Shown here in pieces: positions 8,551 to 18,994 of a DNA stretch of 64,000 nucleotides. The position numbers and the translations under genes are program-made. Within the stretch, counting starts at the first letter, position 1; each line of letters starts with the position of its first letter. Under the pieces are notes generated by a model. That model ran no database searches. It was not told the origin of the DNA and saw only the letters and a list, made by a program, of their open reading frames with translations. The stretch is from Melastoma dodecandrum (Eukaryota > Streptophyta > Magnoliopsida > Myrtales > Melastomataceae): the NCBI GenBank assembly GCA_029817715.1, contig JARUPY010000515.1, positions 111,333-175,332 on the forward strand, written 5' to 3'.

Positions 8551-8741
8551 GCCTGGCCCGGACCTCCGCGACGCCGCGGCCCGGCGGCCGCGCCGTCCTT
8601 ATAGGCAGGGCGTCCCCGCGCGGCCAGCGGGGCCCGGCCGGCAAAGACGAGATGCTTTCAGCATCGAGATCCGCTAAACCGGCGCACGACGCTTCACGCC
8701 CCGGACCGCTCGCAGTCGATCCGGGCAGCCCCAGGGGATCG

Positions 8742-10784
8742 ATGACGCAACACCGAGACATGCCGGCCCTGTCGCAGTTCCTGAAGCGCGGCATCATCAT
8801 CGCCCACGACCTCGTGGCGACGGCGCTCAGCTTCGGCGGTTGCCTGATCCTGCGCTACCAGTTCTGGCAGCTGGCCCCCATGGCCGACGAGATCGTCTGG
8901 ATCATGCCGTTCTTCGTGGCGGTGGCGGCGGTGGTCTATCGGATCTTCCCGCTCTACGCCTCGAAATGGCGTTTCGCCTCGCTGCCCGACCTGTTCAACA
9001 TCTTCAAGGCGGCGAGCCTGATGGCGGTCATCATGCTGGTCGGGGATTACGTGCTCCTCGCCCGCGGCCTGACGCCCTGGCTCATGTTCGGCGAGAAGAC
9101 GGTGGCGATCTACTGGCTGCTGCAGATGTTCCTGCTCGGCGGCCCGCGCCTCGCCTACCGCTACCTGAAATACGTCCAGTCGCGGCGGGCGGGCGACCGC
9201 GAGCGGGCCAGCAGCGTCGTCATCCTGGGCCGGGCCACCGAGGCCGAGGTGGTTCTGCGGGCGCTGGAGACGGGGCTGCGCCGCCGCTTCGTGGCCCGCG
9301 CGATCCTGTCGCCGCAGCGCAACGACTACGGCACGTCGATCCGCAGCGTGCCGGTGCTCGGCAGCTACGGCGAACTCGAGCGCGTCGTCTCGGAAGCGCA
9401 GGACGGCAACCAGCCGATCGCCCGCATCATCGTGGCGCCGAACGAATTCGTGCCGGAGGCCGAGTCCGAGATGCTGCTGGCCACCGCCAACCGGCTCGGC
9501 ATCCCCCTGTCGCGCATGCAGACGGTCGAGGAGGGCGCCACCGTCGCGGCGGCCCTCAAGCCCGTCAACATCGAGGACCTGCTGTTCCGCCCGAGCGTCG
9601 AGGTGGACCGCGCCATGCTGGCGGAACTCCTCGCCGGCAAGCGCGCCATCGTGACGGGCGGCGGCGGCTCCATCGGATCCGAGATCTGCGCCCGGCTCAT
9701 CGCCTTCGGCATCTCGGACCTCCTGATCCTCGACCACTCGGAGCCCGCGCTCTACAACGTGCTCGAAAGCCTCGCCCCGCTCTGCACCGGCGCCGTGGCG
9801 CTGTCGGGCAAGATCGCCGACGTGCGCGACCGCGACCGCATCTTCTCCCTGTTCCGGGATTTCAAGCCGGACCTCGTCTTCCACGCGGCGGCCCTGAAAC
9901 AGGTGCCCTTCCTCGAAGTCGACTGGACCGAGGCGATCAAGACCAACGTCTTCGGCTCGGTCAACATCGCCGACGCCGCCGCCCAGACCGCGGCCGCGGC
10001 CGTGCTGATCTCGACCGACAAGGCCGTCGATCCGGTCTCGATCCTGGGCGCCACCAAGCGATTCTGCGAGATCTACGCGCAGTTGCTCGACGCCGAGGCC
10101 GCCGCCGCGCTGAAGCCGGTGCGGCTGCTCTCGGTGCGCTTCGGCAACGTGCTGGGCTCCGTCGGCTCGGTGGTGCCGCGTTTCAAGGCCCAGATCGAGC
10201 GGGGCGGCCCCGTCACGGTGACGCATCCCGACATGGTGCGCTACTTCATGACGGTGCGCGAGGCCTGCGACCTCGTCCTGACGGCCTCCGCCCACGCGCT
10301 CGGCCGCAAGAGCGTGAACGCCGAGCGCGCCTCCGTCTACGTGCTCAAGATGGGCCAGCCCGCCCGCATCGTCGACCTCGCCACCCGCATGATCCGCATG
10401 GCGGGCTTCGAGCCCGGCCGCGACATGGAGATCGTCTTCACCGGCGTGCGCAAGGGCGAGCGGCTCAACGAATATCTCTTCACCGGTGACGAGCCCGTGC
10501 TCGACATCGGCGTCGACGGCGTCACGGCGGCCCGCACGGTGGGCTACGATCGGACGCGCATCGCGCGCTGGCTGGAAACCCTGGCGGGGGCCGTCGCGTC
10601 GGGCAGCCGCGCCGAGGCGGACCGCGTCTTCGCCGAGGCCATCCCGTCCTTCGCCAAACTCCTCAAGGAACGGGCCGGCGGCGTCGTCGTCGACCTCCAG
10701 GCCGCGCGGGCCCTCGGCGGGGACCGCGCGACGCCGGGCGACGGCGAGGCCGGCGCGGGCGTCGCCGGGGCGGCCCGCACGTGA
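8742..10784 (+). CDS. Membrane polysaccharide biosynthesis dehydratase (FlaA1/CapD/PglF type)
   Basis: About 680 residues. The N-terminal quarter has four membrane helices (IIIAHDLVATALSFGG; IMPFFVAVAAVVYRIF; AASLMAVIMLVGDYVLL; MFGEKTVAIYWLLQMFLL) and a second Rossmann-like domain follows. The C-terminal half is a UDP-GlcNAc 4,6-dehydratase-type SDR: IVTGGGGSIGSEICARLI, HAAALKQVPFLE, and STDKAVDPVSILGATKR, in which the usual tyrosine is replaced as in other membrane members such as WbpM. The ATG at 8742 has AGGGG 5 bases upstream and avoids a non-conserved 30-residue extension. It likely makes a keto-sugar nucleotide for the surface glycan assembled by this cluster. Confidence 0.88.
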   Translation: MTQHRDMPALSQFLKRGIIIAHDLVATALSFGGCLILRYQFWQLAPMADEIVWIMPFFVAVAAVVYRIFPLYASKWRFASLPDLFNIFKAASLMAVIMLVGDYVLLARGLTPWLMFGEKTVAIYWLLQMFLLGGPRLAYRYLKYVQSRRAGDRERASSVVILGRATEAEVVLRALETGLRRRFVARAILSPQRNDYGTSIRSVPVLGSYGELERVVSEAQDGNQPIARIIVAPNEFVPEAESEMLLATANRLGIPLSRMQTVEEGATVAAALKPVNIEDLLFRPSVEVDRAMLAELLAGKRAIVTGGGGSIGSEICARLIAFGISDLLILDHSEPALYNVLESLAPLCTGAVALSGKIADVRDRDRIFSLFRDFKPDLVFHAAALKQVPFLEVDWTEAIKTNVFGSVNIADAAAQTAAAAVLISTDKAVDPVSILGATKRFCEIYAQLLDAEAAAALKPVRLLSVRFGNVLGSVGSVVPRFKAQIERGGPVTVTHPDMVRYFMTVREACDLVLTASAHALGRKSVNAERASVYVLKMGQPARIVDLATRMIRMAGFEPGRDMEIVFTGVRKGERLNEYLFTGDEPVLDIGVDGVTAARTVGYDRTRIARWLETLAGAVASGSRAEADRVFAEAIPSFAKLLKERAGGVVVDLQAARALGGDRATPGDGEAGAGVAGAART

Positions 10785-10917
10785 CGGCGCGGGACGCGGG
10801 CCGCGGATTCGGCAAGTTCATCTTAAGTTGTTGCCCTCCTGCAACCAATTCGCAATCTGGCGATGCCACGGTATCGCGCAGCATCGGACCGTGCCGGACG
10901 ACGACGGGAGGCGCCTC

Positions 10918-11344
10918 TTGAACCGGAAATCCCTGGCCACGCGATTGCGGCGCCCCGAAGCCAGGCGCTTCGTCGCCTTCCTGCTCACGGGCGGGCTGGC
11001 GGCGGGCGTCAAACGTGGTGAGCCGCCTCGTGTTCGGCCTCGCCATGCCCTACGAGGCGGCCGTGATCCTGGCCTATGTCGTCGGCATGACGACGGCCTT
11101 CTTTCTCGCCCGCATGTTCGTCTTCGCCAGTTCGGGCCGCAGCCTGCACGTCGAATACGGGCGCTTCGCGCTGGTGAACGTCGCCTCGCTGATCCAGGTC
11201 CTGGTGGTCAGCGTCGGTCTCGCCAAGCTGCTCTTCCCCGCCATCCACCTGACCTGGAACGCCGAGCTCATCGCCCACGTGGTCGGCGTGCTGAGCCCCG
11301 TCCTCGTCAGCTACCAGGGCCACAAGCGCTTCTCCTTCGCGTGA
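10918..11344 (+). CDS. GtrA-family membrane protein, frameshifted
   Basis: GtrA proteins are small four-helix membrane proteins that help move lipid-linked sugars across the membrane. The first 31 residues (from a TTG at 10918 with GGGAGG just upstream) read RRFVAFLLTGGLAAGV. The remainder (VSRLVFGLAMPYEAAVILAYVVGMTTAFFLARMFVF... to YQGHKRFSFA) lies in the next frame. One extra A in the AAA at 11011-11013 accounts for the break; the flanking halves join within the conserved first helix. Either the gene is inactivated or, more likely, this is a sequencing error. It sits between the dehydratase and the glycosyltransferase. Confidence 0.75.
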
Positions 11345-11430
11345 GAGCCTGACCGCCCGACGCTTGACGCAGCGGCGCCGCGTCGGCTTCTTGCCCCGTC
11401 CGGTCCGCGGCGGAGCGGATCCGAGGAACC

Positions 11431-14400
11431 ATGAACCAGAACGACAACGGGGCCGGGCGCGGTGCCCTGTCCAGACATCCGCTCGGCCGGCTCCTGTTCA
11501 ACCTGATCGGCGGCCCGGACGACTGGTCCGACCTCCTCGACGGCGACCGTCGCCGCGCCAAGCGGGCCGCGCGGCTGGCGGCGCGGCGCCTCGCCGCCGC
11601 CGGGCACGCCCGCCACCCCGCCTTCGACGCGGAGCGCTACCGCGACCTGTTCCCAGAGGCGGGCGTCGGCGATGCCGGCCCGGCCCTCCACTTCCTCGAT
11701 CGGGCGGAAGCCCAGGACGCGCGCCTGCCGAACCTCCTGCGGGCCGAGGTCGAGGACCTGCCCGGCGCGATCCACACCGGCCTCGGCACGGCGCTCTTCG
11801 TGCGGGGCTGGGCCTATGCGACGCGCGGCCGCATCCGCTTCCTCGACGTGCTCGTCGGGGACCAGCGCTTCCCCGTCGCGGACCATTCCCAGCCCCGCCC
11901 GGACGTGCTCGACGACGAGACCGCGCGGGATCCGGAGGGCAACAGCTTCTTCAGCGGCTTCGAGGCCGTGCTGCCCCTGCCCCCCGTGACGCGGGCCGAG
12001 ACGCGCCCGGTCCGGCTGCGGCTCGTGACCCGCGCCGGGGCCGTGCTGGAGCGCGCCCTCGGCCCGCTGACGCTGCTGCCGGGCGACGGGCGGGCGCCGG
12101 TGCCGGTCGCCTGGCCCGCCGAGGGGCCCCGCGTCGCCATCTGCATGGCGACGCACCAGCCGCCGCTCGACCTCTTCGCCGCGCAGGTCGCCTCGCTCCT
12201 GGCCCAGACTCACGCCAACTGGATCTGCATCGTTTCCGACGACGCCTCGCCCGACTTCGTCACCGACCGGATGGCGGCGCTGCTGACGGATCCGCGCTTC
12301 GTCTTCCTGCGGCATCGCGACCGGCTCGATTTCTACGGCAATTTCGAGCGCGCGCTGCGGGCCGTGCCGCTCGACGCCGAGTTCGTGGCGCTCTGCGACC
12401 AGGACGACCGCTGGCACGCGGACAAGATCGAGACGCTGCTCGGCGCCCTCGATGCGGAGGCGCAGCTCGCCTATGCCGACGTGCGGATCGTCGACGCCGA
12501 GGGCCGGACGCGCTCGGACACGTTCTGGGTGACGCGCCGCAACAACTTCACCTCGCTGCCGAGCCTCATGGCGGCCAATACCGTGATGGGGGCGGCGAGC
12601 CTGTTCCGGGCCTCCCTGCTGACACGGGTGCTGCCCTTCCCGGAACGGCTCGGGGCCGCCTATCACGACCACTGGATCGGGCTCAACGCCCTGGTGGCGG
12701 GCGGCATCCGCTACGTCGACCGGCCGCTGCACGACTACATCCAGCACGGCGGCAACGTCATCGGCCACAAACGCGATGCCGACGCGCCCGGCCTCGCGGC
12801 GGCGGGGCGGAGCATCCTGTCGGCCCTGCGCCACCGCGGCCCGCTCGGCCCCCTGCTGCGCGACATGACGGCCCGCGCCACGCTGGATCGCCAGTCGCTG
12901 GTGGCCCAGAAGGCGGTCCTGTCCGGCATCCTGCTGCTCCGCCATCCCGGCGCGACGCCCGCCGTCCGCCGCACCCTCGCCCGCATGAGCGGGCTGACGC
13001 GGCTGGCGCCGGCGCTGCGCGAGCGCCTGCTCGCGGCGCTCGAGAAGCGGCCGACCCTGAACCACGAGGGCCTGTTCCTCCGGGCCGTGCTGATCTCGCG
13101 CTCCCGCCAGGCGGCCTATGGCGCGCTGCGGGGCCTGCAGGCCCGGCGGATCCGCCGCCGACGCTACCTCCACGGAGTCCGGCGCCTCATGGCGGGCGGC
13201 GATCCCGCCGCGCCGATCGACTTCCGCCACGCCGGGGCGGGACGCGACATGCCGGCGATGGACTTCGGCCACGTGGGCTGGATCTTCCACAACGTGTCGC
13301 CGCTGACGCTGCGGGTGTCGGGGTCGCATCCGAAACGCGTCAACCTCCTGATGGCGACGATCAACTTCGACGTCCTGTTCGGCGGCTACATCGGGATGTT
13401 CAACCTCGCCCTGCGGCTGCGCCGCGAGGGGCACGCGGTGCGCATCGTGCTGCTCGACGAGACGGACGTCCAGCTCGGCGCCTGGCGCAAGCGCATCGCC
13501 CGCTATCCCGGGCTCGGCGAACTCTTCGACGCGGTCGAACTCGCCTACCGCTTCGATCGCTCCGTCCCGCTCGAAGTGTCGCCGCACGACCGCTTCATCG
13601 CCACCAGCGGCTGGAGCGCCCACGTGGCCCACAAGGCCGCGACCGCGCTCGGCCAGGAGCGGTTCCTGTTCCTGATCCAGGAATACGAGCCCTTCTTCGG
13701 CCCCATGAACACCAACACGGCGCTGCTGCGGCAGGCCTACGACTTCCCGCAGTTCGGCCTGTTCTCGACCGCCATCCTGCGGGACTATTTCCGCCAGAAC
13801 CGCATCGGGCTCTTCGAGGCGGGCGACGGCGACGCGCGCTCGGCCGTCTTCTCCAACGCCATCCAGCGCTTCTCCCCCACCCGCGCGCAGCTCGAGCGGC
13901 GCAGCCGGCGCATCCTCTTCTACGCGCGGCCCGAGGACCACGCGGCCCGCAACATGTTCGAGATGGGCATCGCGGCCCTGGTGACGCTGTTCTCCGATCC
14001 CGCCATCCCGGCGGCGGGGTGGACGGCGCACGGCATCGGCTCGATCGCCACCGCCGACCGGCTGCAACTCGTTCCCGGCACCGTCCTGCAGATGGTGCCC
14101 AAGACGAGCCTCCAGGGCGATATCGACATGCTGCCGGGCTTCGACGTGGGGCTGTCGCTGATGCTGACGCCCCATCCGAGCCTCGTGCCGCTGGAGATGG
14201 CGGCCGCCGGCCTGCCCACCGTCACCAACACCTTCGCCAACAAGACCGCGGCGGCGCTGGAGGCGATCTCCCCCAATCTCGTCGGCGTCAAGCCGACGCT
14301 GGAAGGCATCGTCGAGGGGCTGCGCGCCGCCATCGCCCGGGTCGACGACGTCGAGGCGCGGCTGCGGGGGGCCGAAGCCATGACTTGGCCGACCGACTGG

Positions 14401-14463
14401 GACGAGGCCTTCCCGGCCGAGACCATCGACAGGGTGAATGCGGTGCTGAACGGCCCGCCGTGA
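11431..14463 (+). CDS. Large two-domain glycosyltransferase (GT2 plus GT4-like/rhamnan-type C-terminus)
   Basis: A 1010-residue protein. The middle region is a GT-A family 2 domain: VAICMATHQPPLDLFAAQV, then SDDASPD, then the CDQDDRWH metal-binding stretch (near residues 325-332). The C-terminal half (from about 620) resembles GT-B transferases of the WsaF/rhamnosyl type, with LFLIQEYEPFF and LMLTPHPSLVPLEMAAAGLPTVTN as the acceptor and nucleotide-sugar-binding parts. The N-terminal 200 residues include a DxxxYRDLFPE segment seen in surface-polysaccharide transferases. The start ATG has GAGGA nearby. It is the last gene of the glycan cluster and converges on ppiC across a strong hairpin. Confidence 0.85.
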   Translation: MNQNDNGAGRGALSRHPLGRLLFNLIGGPDDWSDLLDGDRRRAKRAARLAARRLAAAGHARHPAFDAERYRDLFPEAGVGDAGPALHFLDRAEAQDARLPNLLRAEVEDLPGAIHTGLGTALFVRGWAYATRGRIRFLDVLVGDQRFPVADHSQPRPDVLDDETARDPEGNSFFSGFEAVLPLPPVTRAETRPVRLRLVTRAGAVLERALGPLTLLPGDGRAPVPVAWPAEGPRVAICMATHQPPLDLFAAQVASLLAQTHANWICIVSDDASPDFVTDRMAALLTDPRFVFLRHRDRLDFYGNFERALRAVPLDAEFVALCDQDDRWHADKIETLLGALDAEAQLAYADVRIVDAEGRTRSDTFWVTRRNNFTSLPSLMAANTVMGAASLFRASLLTRVLPFPERLGAAYHDHWIGLNALVAGGIRYVDRPLHDYIQHGGNVIGHKRDADAPGLAAAGRSILSALRHRGPLGPLLRDMTARATLDRQSLVAQKAVLSGILLLRHPGATPAVRRTLARMSGLTRLAPALRERLLAALEKRPTLNHEGLFLRAVLISRSRQAAYGALRGLQARRIRRRRYLHGVRRLMAGGDPAAPIDFRHAGAGRDMPAMDFGHVGWIFHNVSPLTLRVSGSHPKRVNLLMATINFDVLFGGYIGMFNLALRLRREGHAVRIVLLDETDVQLGAWRKRIARYPGLGELFDAVELAYRFDRSVPLEVSPHDRFIATSGWSAHVAHKAATALGQERFLFLIQEYEPFFGPMNTNTALLRQAYDFPQFGLFSTAILRDYFRQNRIGLFEAGDGDARSAVFSNAIQRFSPTRAQLERRSRRILFYARPEDHAARNMFEMGIAALVTLFSDPAIPAAGWTAHGIGSIATADRLQLVPGTVLQMVPKTSLQGDIDMLPGFDVGLSLMLTPHPSLVPLEMAAAGLPTVTNTFANKTAAALEAISPNLVGVKPTLEGIVEGLRAAIARVDDVEARLRGAEAMTWPTDWDEAFPAETIDRVNAVLNGPP

Positions 14464-14482
14464 CGGGCCGCGGCGCGGCCCT

Positions 14483-14507
14483 GCCGGGCGGCCGGGGGCC
14501 GCCCGGC
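14483..14507. terminator. Strong bidirectional terminator-like hairpin
   Basis: GCCGGGCGGCC-GGG-GGCCGCCCGGC forms a perfect 11-bp GC stem with a 3-base loop between the convergent ends of the glycosyltransferase (14463) and ppiC (14517). No T-tract is present on either side, as is usual for GC-rich alphaproteobacteria. Confidence 0.55.
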
Positions 14508-14516
14508 GAGGTCCCG

Positions 14517-15396
14517 TCAGGGCTTCGGCGCGGCGGGCGCCGGGGCGTCGCCGGCCGGGGCCGGGGCGCCGGCGGGGGGGGGCGGGCGCGGGCGGCGTCG
14601 CGCGGGTGATCTTGGCGGCCTCGCGCAGCTTGGTGATATCGTCGCTCTGGGCCTTCTGGGCCACGTAGCGGGCCACCTGGTCCTTGACCTGGTCGAAGGG
14701 CGGGAAGGCCTTCTCGCGCTTGCCCTCGACCTTGATGATGTGCCAGCCGAACTCGCTCTTCACGGGGTCGGAGACCTGGCCGGGCTCCAGCTTGAAGGCG
14801 GCGGCGGCGAATTCCGGCACCATCTTGTCCTTGGTGAACCAGCCGAGGTCGCCGCCCTGGGAGCCGGGGTCCTTGGAGACTTCGTCGGCCACCTTGGCGA
14901 AGTCCTCGCCCTTCTTGACGCGCTCGAGCGCCGCCTTGGCCTCGGCCTCGGTGGGCACCAGGATGTGGCGGGCGTGGATCTCGGGCTGCGGCGGCTGCGC
15001 CTTGGCGGCGTCGTCGTAGACCTTCTTCTCGGCCTCGGGCGTGACGGCGGCCTTGGCGATGTTGCCGAGCAGCGACTCCATCAGGACCTTGTCGTGGTAA
15101 TAGGCCATCTTGCGGGCGAAGTCGGGCGAGTCGCCGAGCTTCTCCTGCCCGGCCTGCTGGGCGGCGAGCTTCAGGTCGATGAGGTAGTCCAGCACGTAGG
15201 CGTCGCGCGCCGGGCCCTGGAGCTGGGCCGGCAGGGCGGGCCCGAGATCCGACATGGCGACGCGGACGTCGTCGTCGGTGATGTCGGACCCGTTGACGGT
15301 GGCCAGCACCTTGGCGGAGGCGGGCGACACGGCCGCGAGGCCGATCAGGGCGGCGGCGGCCAGGCCGTGCAGCGGTCCGGCGTATCGTTTGCGCAT
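14517..15396 (-). CDS. Periplasmic PpiC/parvulin-type peptidyl-prolyl isomerase, frameshift near the C-terminus
   Basis: The protein begins with a signal peptide (MRKRYAGPLHGLAAAALIGLAAVSPASA), followed by a SurA-like N-terminal helical region and a PpiC domain: EIHARHILVPTE, DLGWFTKDKMVPEFAAAAF and FGWHIIKVEG. It would fold or chaperone envelope proteins in the periplasm. The start has AGGA 7 bases upstream. After the PpiC domain the frame runs into a 9-base C run (14574-14582 on the plus strand) and is lost. One base fewer would give a natural Pro/Ala-rich tail ending at the stop at 14517-14519. The catalytic part is unaffected. It is divergent from secA. Confidence 0.82.
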
Positions 15397-15525
15397 GGAA
15401 AGATCCTCGGATGGGGATGTCGGCTTGGAGATGAGGCGCGCCCCGCCCCCGGGCAACGCCTGCCGCTGCCGAAGGCCGGGCTCCCGGTCGGCGCGGCCTG
15501 CCGCGCCCGGGCGCTCGACCCGGAA

Positions 15526-15553
15526 TTGACAGGGTCCGGGCCGGCTCTTATCG
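15526..15553 (+). promoter_or_regulatory. Candidate sigma-70-type promoter of secA
   Basis: A perfect TTGACA at 15526-15531 is followed after 16-17 bases by TTATCG/TATCGG, a weak -10 element. It lies in the 338-base divergent region about 180 bases before secA. This is pattern matching only. Confidence 0.3.
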
Positions 15554-15734
15554 GTCGCCGCCCGCGAAGGCTACCGGATTCTCGTGCAGGGCCGCGGCCG
15601 CGCCGCCGTTGCAGGCTCCCCGCGCGCGGCTTACATGCGATGCGCCGCCGCGATCGTGCTAGACAGATGCGACAGATGGCATGACCAGCCGTGCGCCGCC
15701 TCCGGCGCGCGACCCAGACTGAGGTTTTCGACGG

Positions 15735-18580
15735 ATGCTCGGCTCGCTCGCAAGCAAGATTTTCGGCACGGCCAACGGGCGCCGGTTGAAGTCCTATACG
15801 CCGAAGGTGGCCGCCATCAACGCCCTGGAGCCCGAGGTCGCGGCGCTCAGCGACGCCGAACTCGCGGGCCGGACGGCGCAGTTCCGCGAGCAGCTCGCCG
15901 CGGGCAAGAGCCTCGACGATCTCCTGGTCCCCGCCTTCGCGACGGTGCGCGAGGCCGCCAAGCGCGTGCTCGGCCAGCGGCATTTCGACGTCCAGCTCAT
16001 CGGCGGCATGGTGCTGCACGAGGGCGGCATCTCGGAGATGCGCACCGGCGAGGGCAAGACGCTGGTGGCGACCCTCGCCACCTATCTCAACGCCCTGCCC
16101 GGCAAGGGCGTCCACGTCGTCACGGTCAACGACTACCTGGCCCGGCGCGACGCCGAATGGATGGGCCGCGTCTACAACTTCCTCGGCCTCAGCTATGGTG
16201 TCATCGTGCACGGGCTCGACGACGCGGAGCGCAAGGCGTCCTACGCGGCCGACATCACCTACGGAACCAACAACGAATACGGTTTCGACTATCTCCGCGA
16301 CAACATGAAATACGAGCTGGACCAGATGGTCCAGCGCGGCCACGCCTATGCCATCGTCGACGAGGTGGATTCGATCCTGGTCGACGAGGCCCGCACGCCG
16401 CTGATCATCTCGGGCCCCACCGAGGACAAGTCGGACCTCTACAACGCCGTCGACACCTTCATCCCGCGCCTGGTCGCCGAGGATTTCGAGGTCGACGAGA
16501 AGCAGCGCACCGCCAACCTGACGGAAGCCGGCAACGAACACATCGAGGCCCTGCTGGGCGAGGCCGGCCTGCTCGAGGAAGGCACGCTCTACGAGGCCGC
16601 CAACGCCACCCTGGTGCACCACGTCCAGCAGGCCCTCAAGGCCCACAAGCTCTTCACGCGCGACAAGGACTACATCGTGCGCAACGGCGAGATCGTCATC
16701 ATCGACGAATTCTCGGGACGCATGATGCCGGGCCGGCGCTATTCGGAAGGGCTGCACCAGGCGCTCGAAGCCAAGGAGCACGTGGCCGTGCAGCCCGAGA
16801 ACGTGACGCTGGCCTCCATCACCTTCCAGAACTACTTCCGCCTCTACAAGAAGCTGGCCGGCATGACCGGCACGGCCGCCACCGAGGCGGACGAGTTCGC
16901 CGAGATCTACAAGCTCGAGGTGGTCGAGATCCCGACCAACCGGCCGGTCGCGCGCCTCGACGAGCACGACGAGGTCTACCGCACCGGCCCCGAGAAGCTG
17001 AAGGCCATCGTCAAGGAGATCGAGGCCGCGAGCGCCTCCATGCAGCCCCTCCTGGTCGGCACGACCTCCATCGAGAAGTCCGAGCAGCTCGCCGAGATGC
17101 TGGCGCAGGCCGGCTTCAAGCGGATCGACTTCTCGGACCCGACGGCCGCGCTGAAGGGCCTCTATGCCGCGGCGCGCTCGGACGAGAACAAGCCCTCGAA
17201 GCTCTTCGCCATCCTCAATGCCCGGTTCCACGAGCAGGAGGCCTATATCGTCGCCGAGGCCGGCGTGCCGGGCGCCATCACGATCGCCACCAACATGGCG
17301 GGACGCGGCACCGACATCAAACTCGGCGGCTCGGAAGAGATGCGGGTCGCGCAGGAATGCGCGGGCCTCGAGCCCGGCCCCGAGCGCGAGGCCCGGGAGG
17401 CCGAGATCCGGGCCGAGGTGGCGCGCTTCAAGGACAAGGCCATCGCGGCGGGCGGCCTCTACATCATCGGCACGGAGCGCCACGAGAGCCGCCGCATCGA
17501 CAACCAGCTGCGCGGCCGCTCGGGCCGCCAGGGCGACAAGGGGCGGTCCAAGTTCTTCCTGTCGCTGCAGGACGACCTGATGCGGATCTTCGGTTCCGAC
17601 CGCATGGACATGGTGCTGAAGCGCCTGGGCCTGCAGGAGGACGAGGCCATCGTCCATCCCTGGATCAACAAGGCGCTCGAGAAGGCGCAGCAGAAGGTCG
17701 AAGCCCGCAACTTCGACATGCGCAAGAACGTGCTCAAATACGACGACGTCATGAACGACCAGCGCCGCGTCGTCTTCGAGCAGCGGCGCGAGATGATGGG
17801 CCAGGACTCCCTCGAAGAGCTCATCGCCGAGATGCGCCAGGGCGTGGTCGACGACCTCGTCGCCCGGCACATGCCGCACGACGCCTATCCGGAAGCCTGG
17901 GACATCGAGGGGCTCAAGGCCGCGCTGCGCGACGGCTTCGGCATGGAGCCCCCGGTCGAGGACTGGGCCAAGGAGGAGGGCATCGCCGACGAGGAGATGC
18001 GCGAGCGCCTGCAGAAGGCCGTCGACGAGCATTACGCCGCCCGGGTCGCCAAGAACGGGCCCGAGCTCAGCCGCTACGTCGAGAAGCAGATCGTGCTGCA
18101 GGTGCTCGACCACCTCTGGCGCGAGCACCTCGTGGTGCTGGACCACCTGCGCCAGGTCATCGGCTGGCGCGGCATCGCGCAGCGCGATCCGCTGAACGAG
18201 TACAAGTCGGAGGCCTTCGACCTCTTCGACGCGCTGATCACCAAGCTGCGCGAGATCGTGACGGCGCAGCTGATGCGCGTCGAAGTGGCCTACGAACAGC
18301 CCATGGGCGGCAACGACCTGCCGCCGATGTTCGCCTCCCACCAGGACCCGCTGACCGGGGACGACGACATGGCCATCGCCGACATGAAACGCCCGGCTGA
18401 CGGCGGGCGATTTCGGCCCCGCGGCCGCGGGCGGCGCCATGCTGTCGACGCTGGAACGGGCCGTGCCCACGACGGCGCGACCCGGACGACCCCGCGTCCT
18501 GGGGCAAGGTGTCCCGCAACGAGAGCTGCCCCTGCGGCTCCGGCAAGAAGTACAAGCACTGCCACGGCGCCCTGGCCTGA
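15735..18580 (+). CDS. secA: Preprotein translocase ATPase SecA, two frameshifts in the C-terminal linker
   Basis: SecA is the cytosolic motor that pushes preproteins through SecYEG. The N-terminal region shows the Walker A motif [13 protein letters not shown], the DEAD-type Walker [18 protein letters not shown], the PPXD region, and in NBD2 [12 protein letters not shown] and [10 protein letters not shown]. The helical scaffold follows, with [21 protein letters not shown]. The main frame holds to about 18400, then two one-base insertions (near 18405-18407 and near 18474) move the reading frame twice. The SEC-C zinc tail [12 protein letters not shown] is still present at 18527-18562 in the last frame, ending at a TGA at 18578. 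SecA is essential, so these are almost certainly sequence errors. A hairpin terminator follows. Confidence 0.95.
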
Positions 18581-18588
18581 GTGCGCCG

Positions 18589-18615
18589 CCCTTCCCCCGC
18601 ACCGCGGGGGAAGGG
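18589..18615 (+). terminator. secA terminator hairpin
   Basis: CCCTTCCCCCGC-ACC-GCGGGGGAAGGG is a perfect 12-bp stem with a 3-base loop starting 9 bases after the secA stop, followed by CTCCT. Position and stability support a Rho-independent-like terminator despite the missing T-tract. Confidence 0.65.
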
Positions 18616-18662
18616 CTCCTCTACGGTTTGCGGGTCACTCCTTCGCACCTCAATTCCCTCCA

Positions 18663-18890
18663 CTTCGTCATTGCGAGGAGCGCGAGCGACGAAGCAATCC
18701 AGGAGCAGGGTGCCGGAGAGGCCGGCCCGTGGTGCCATCCCGGCCTCGGCAGGCTCGCGTGGGCCTGCCCACGCGAGCCTGCCGCTCTTCCCTGCGAGGA
18801 GAGGCAGACCTTCGTGGGCCAACCCACGAAGGTCTGCTGAGCCGGCAGCTCACGCCGAGCCTGGATGGCTTCGCTTCGCTCGCCATGACG
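18663..18890. repeat. REP/BIME-like palindromic repeat cluster
   Basis: The block is bounded by two inverted halves, CTTCGTCATTGCGAGGAGCG at 18663 and GGCTTCGCTTCGCTCGCCAT near 18868, the classic extragenic palindrome of many Hyphomicrobiales. Inside are two perfect 15-bp hairpins with 4-base loops: 18749-18782 (GCAGGCTCGCGTGGG stem, CCTG loop) and 18804-18837 (GCAGACCTTCGTGGG stem, CCAA loop). The two stems differ at several positions but each stays fully paired. No gene is visible from 18581 to 18994. Confidence 0.7.
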
Positions 18891-18994
18891 ATGGGGCGGG
18901 CGGCGCTGGCCGGACCCCATCGACCATGGTCAGGTAAGCGAGTCGTCCGGAAGCGGCATTTCACCAGGCAGCGGCAGAACGGCCCCGCCTGCCC

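Noticed and set aside
8694..10295. A 533-residue minus-strand open frame
   Set aside because: Antisense to the FlaA1/CapD-type dehydratase, whose motifs are complete on the plus strand.
11311..15456. A 1381-residue minus-strand open frame
   Set aside because: Only its first 290 or so residues (ppiC) are real; the rest is the antisense shadow of the glycosyltransferase gene, entered through a frameshift in a C run.
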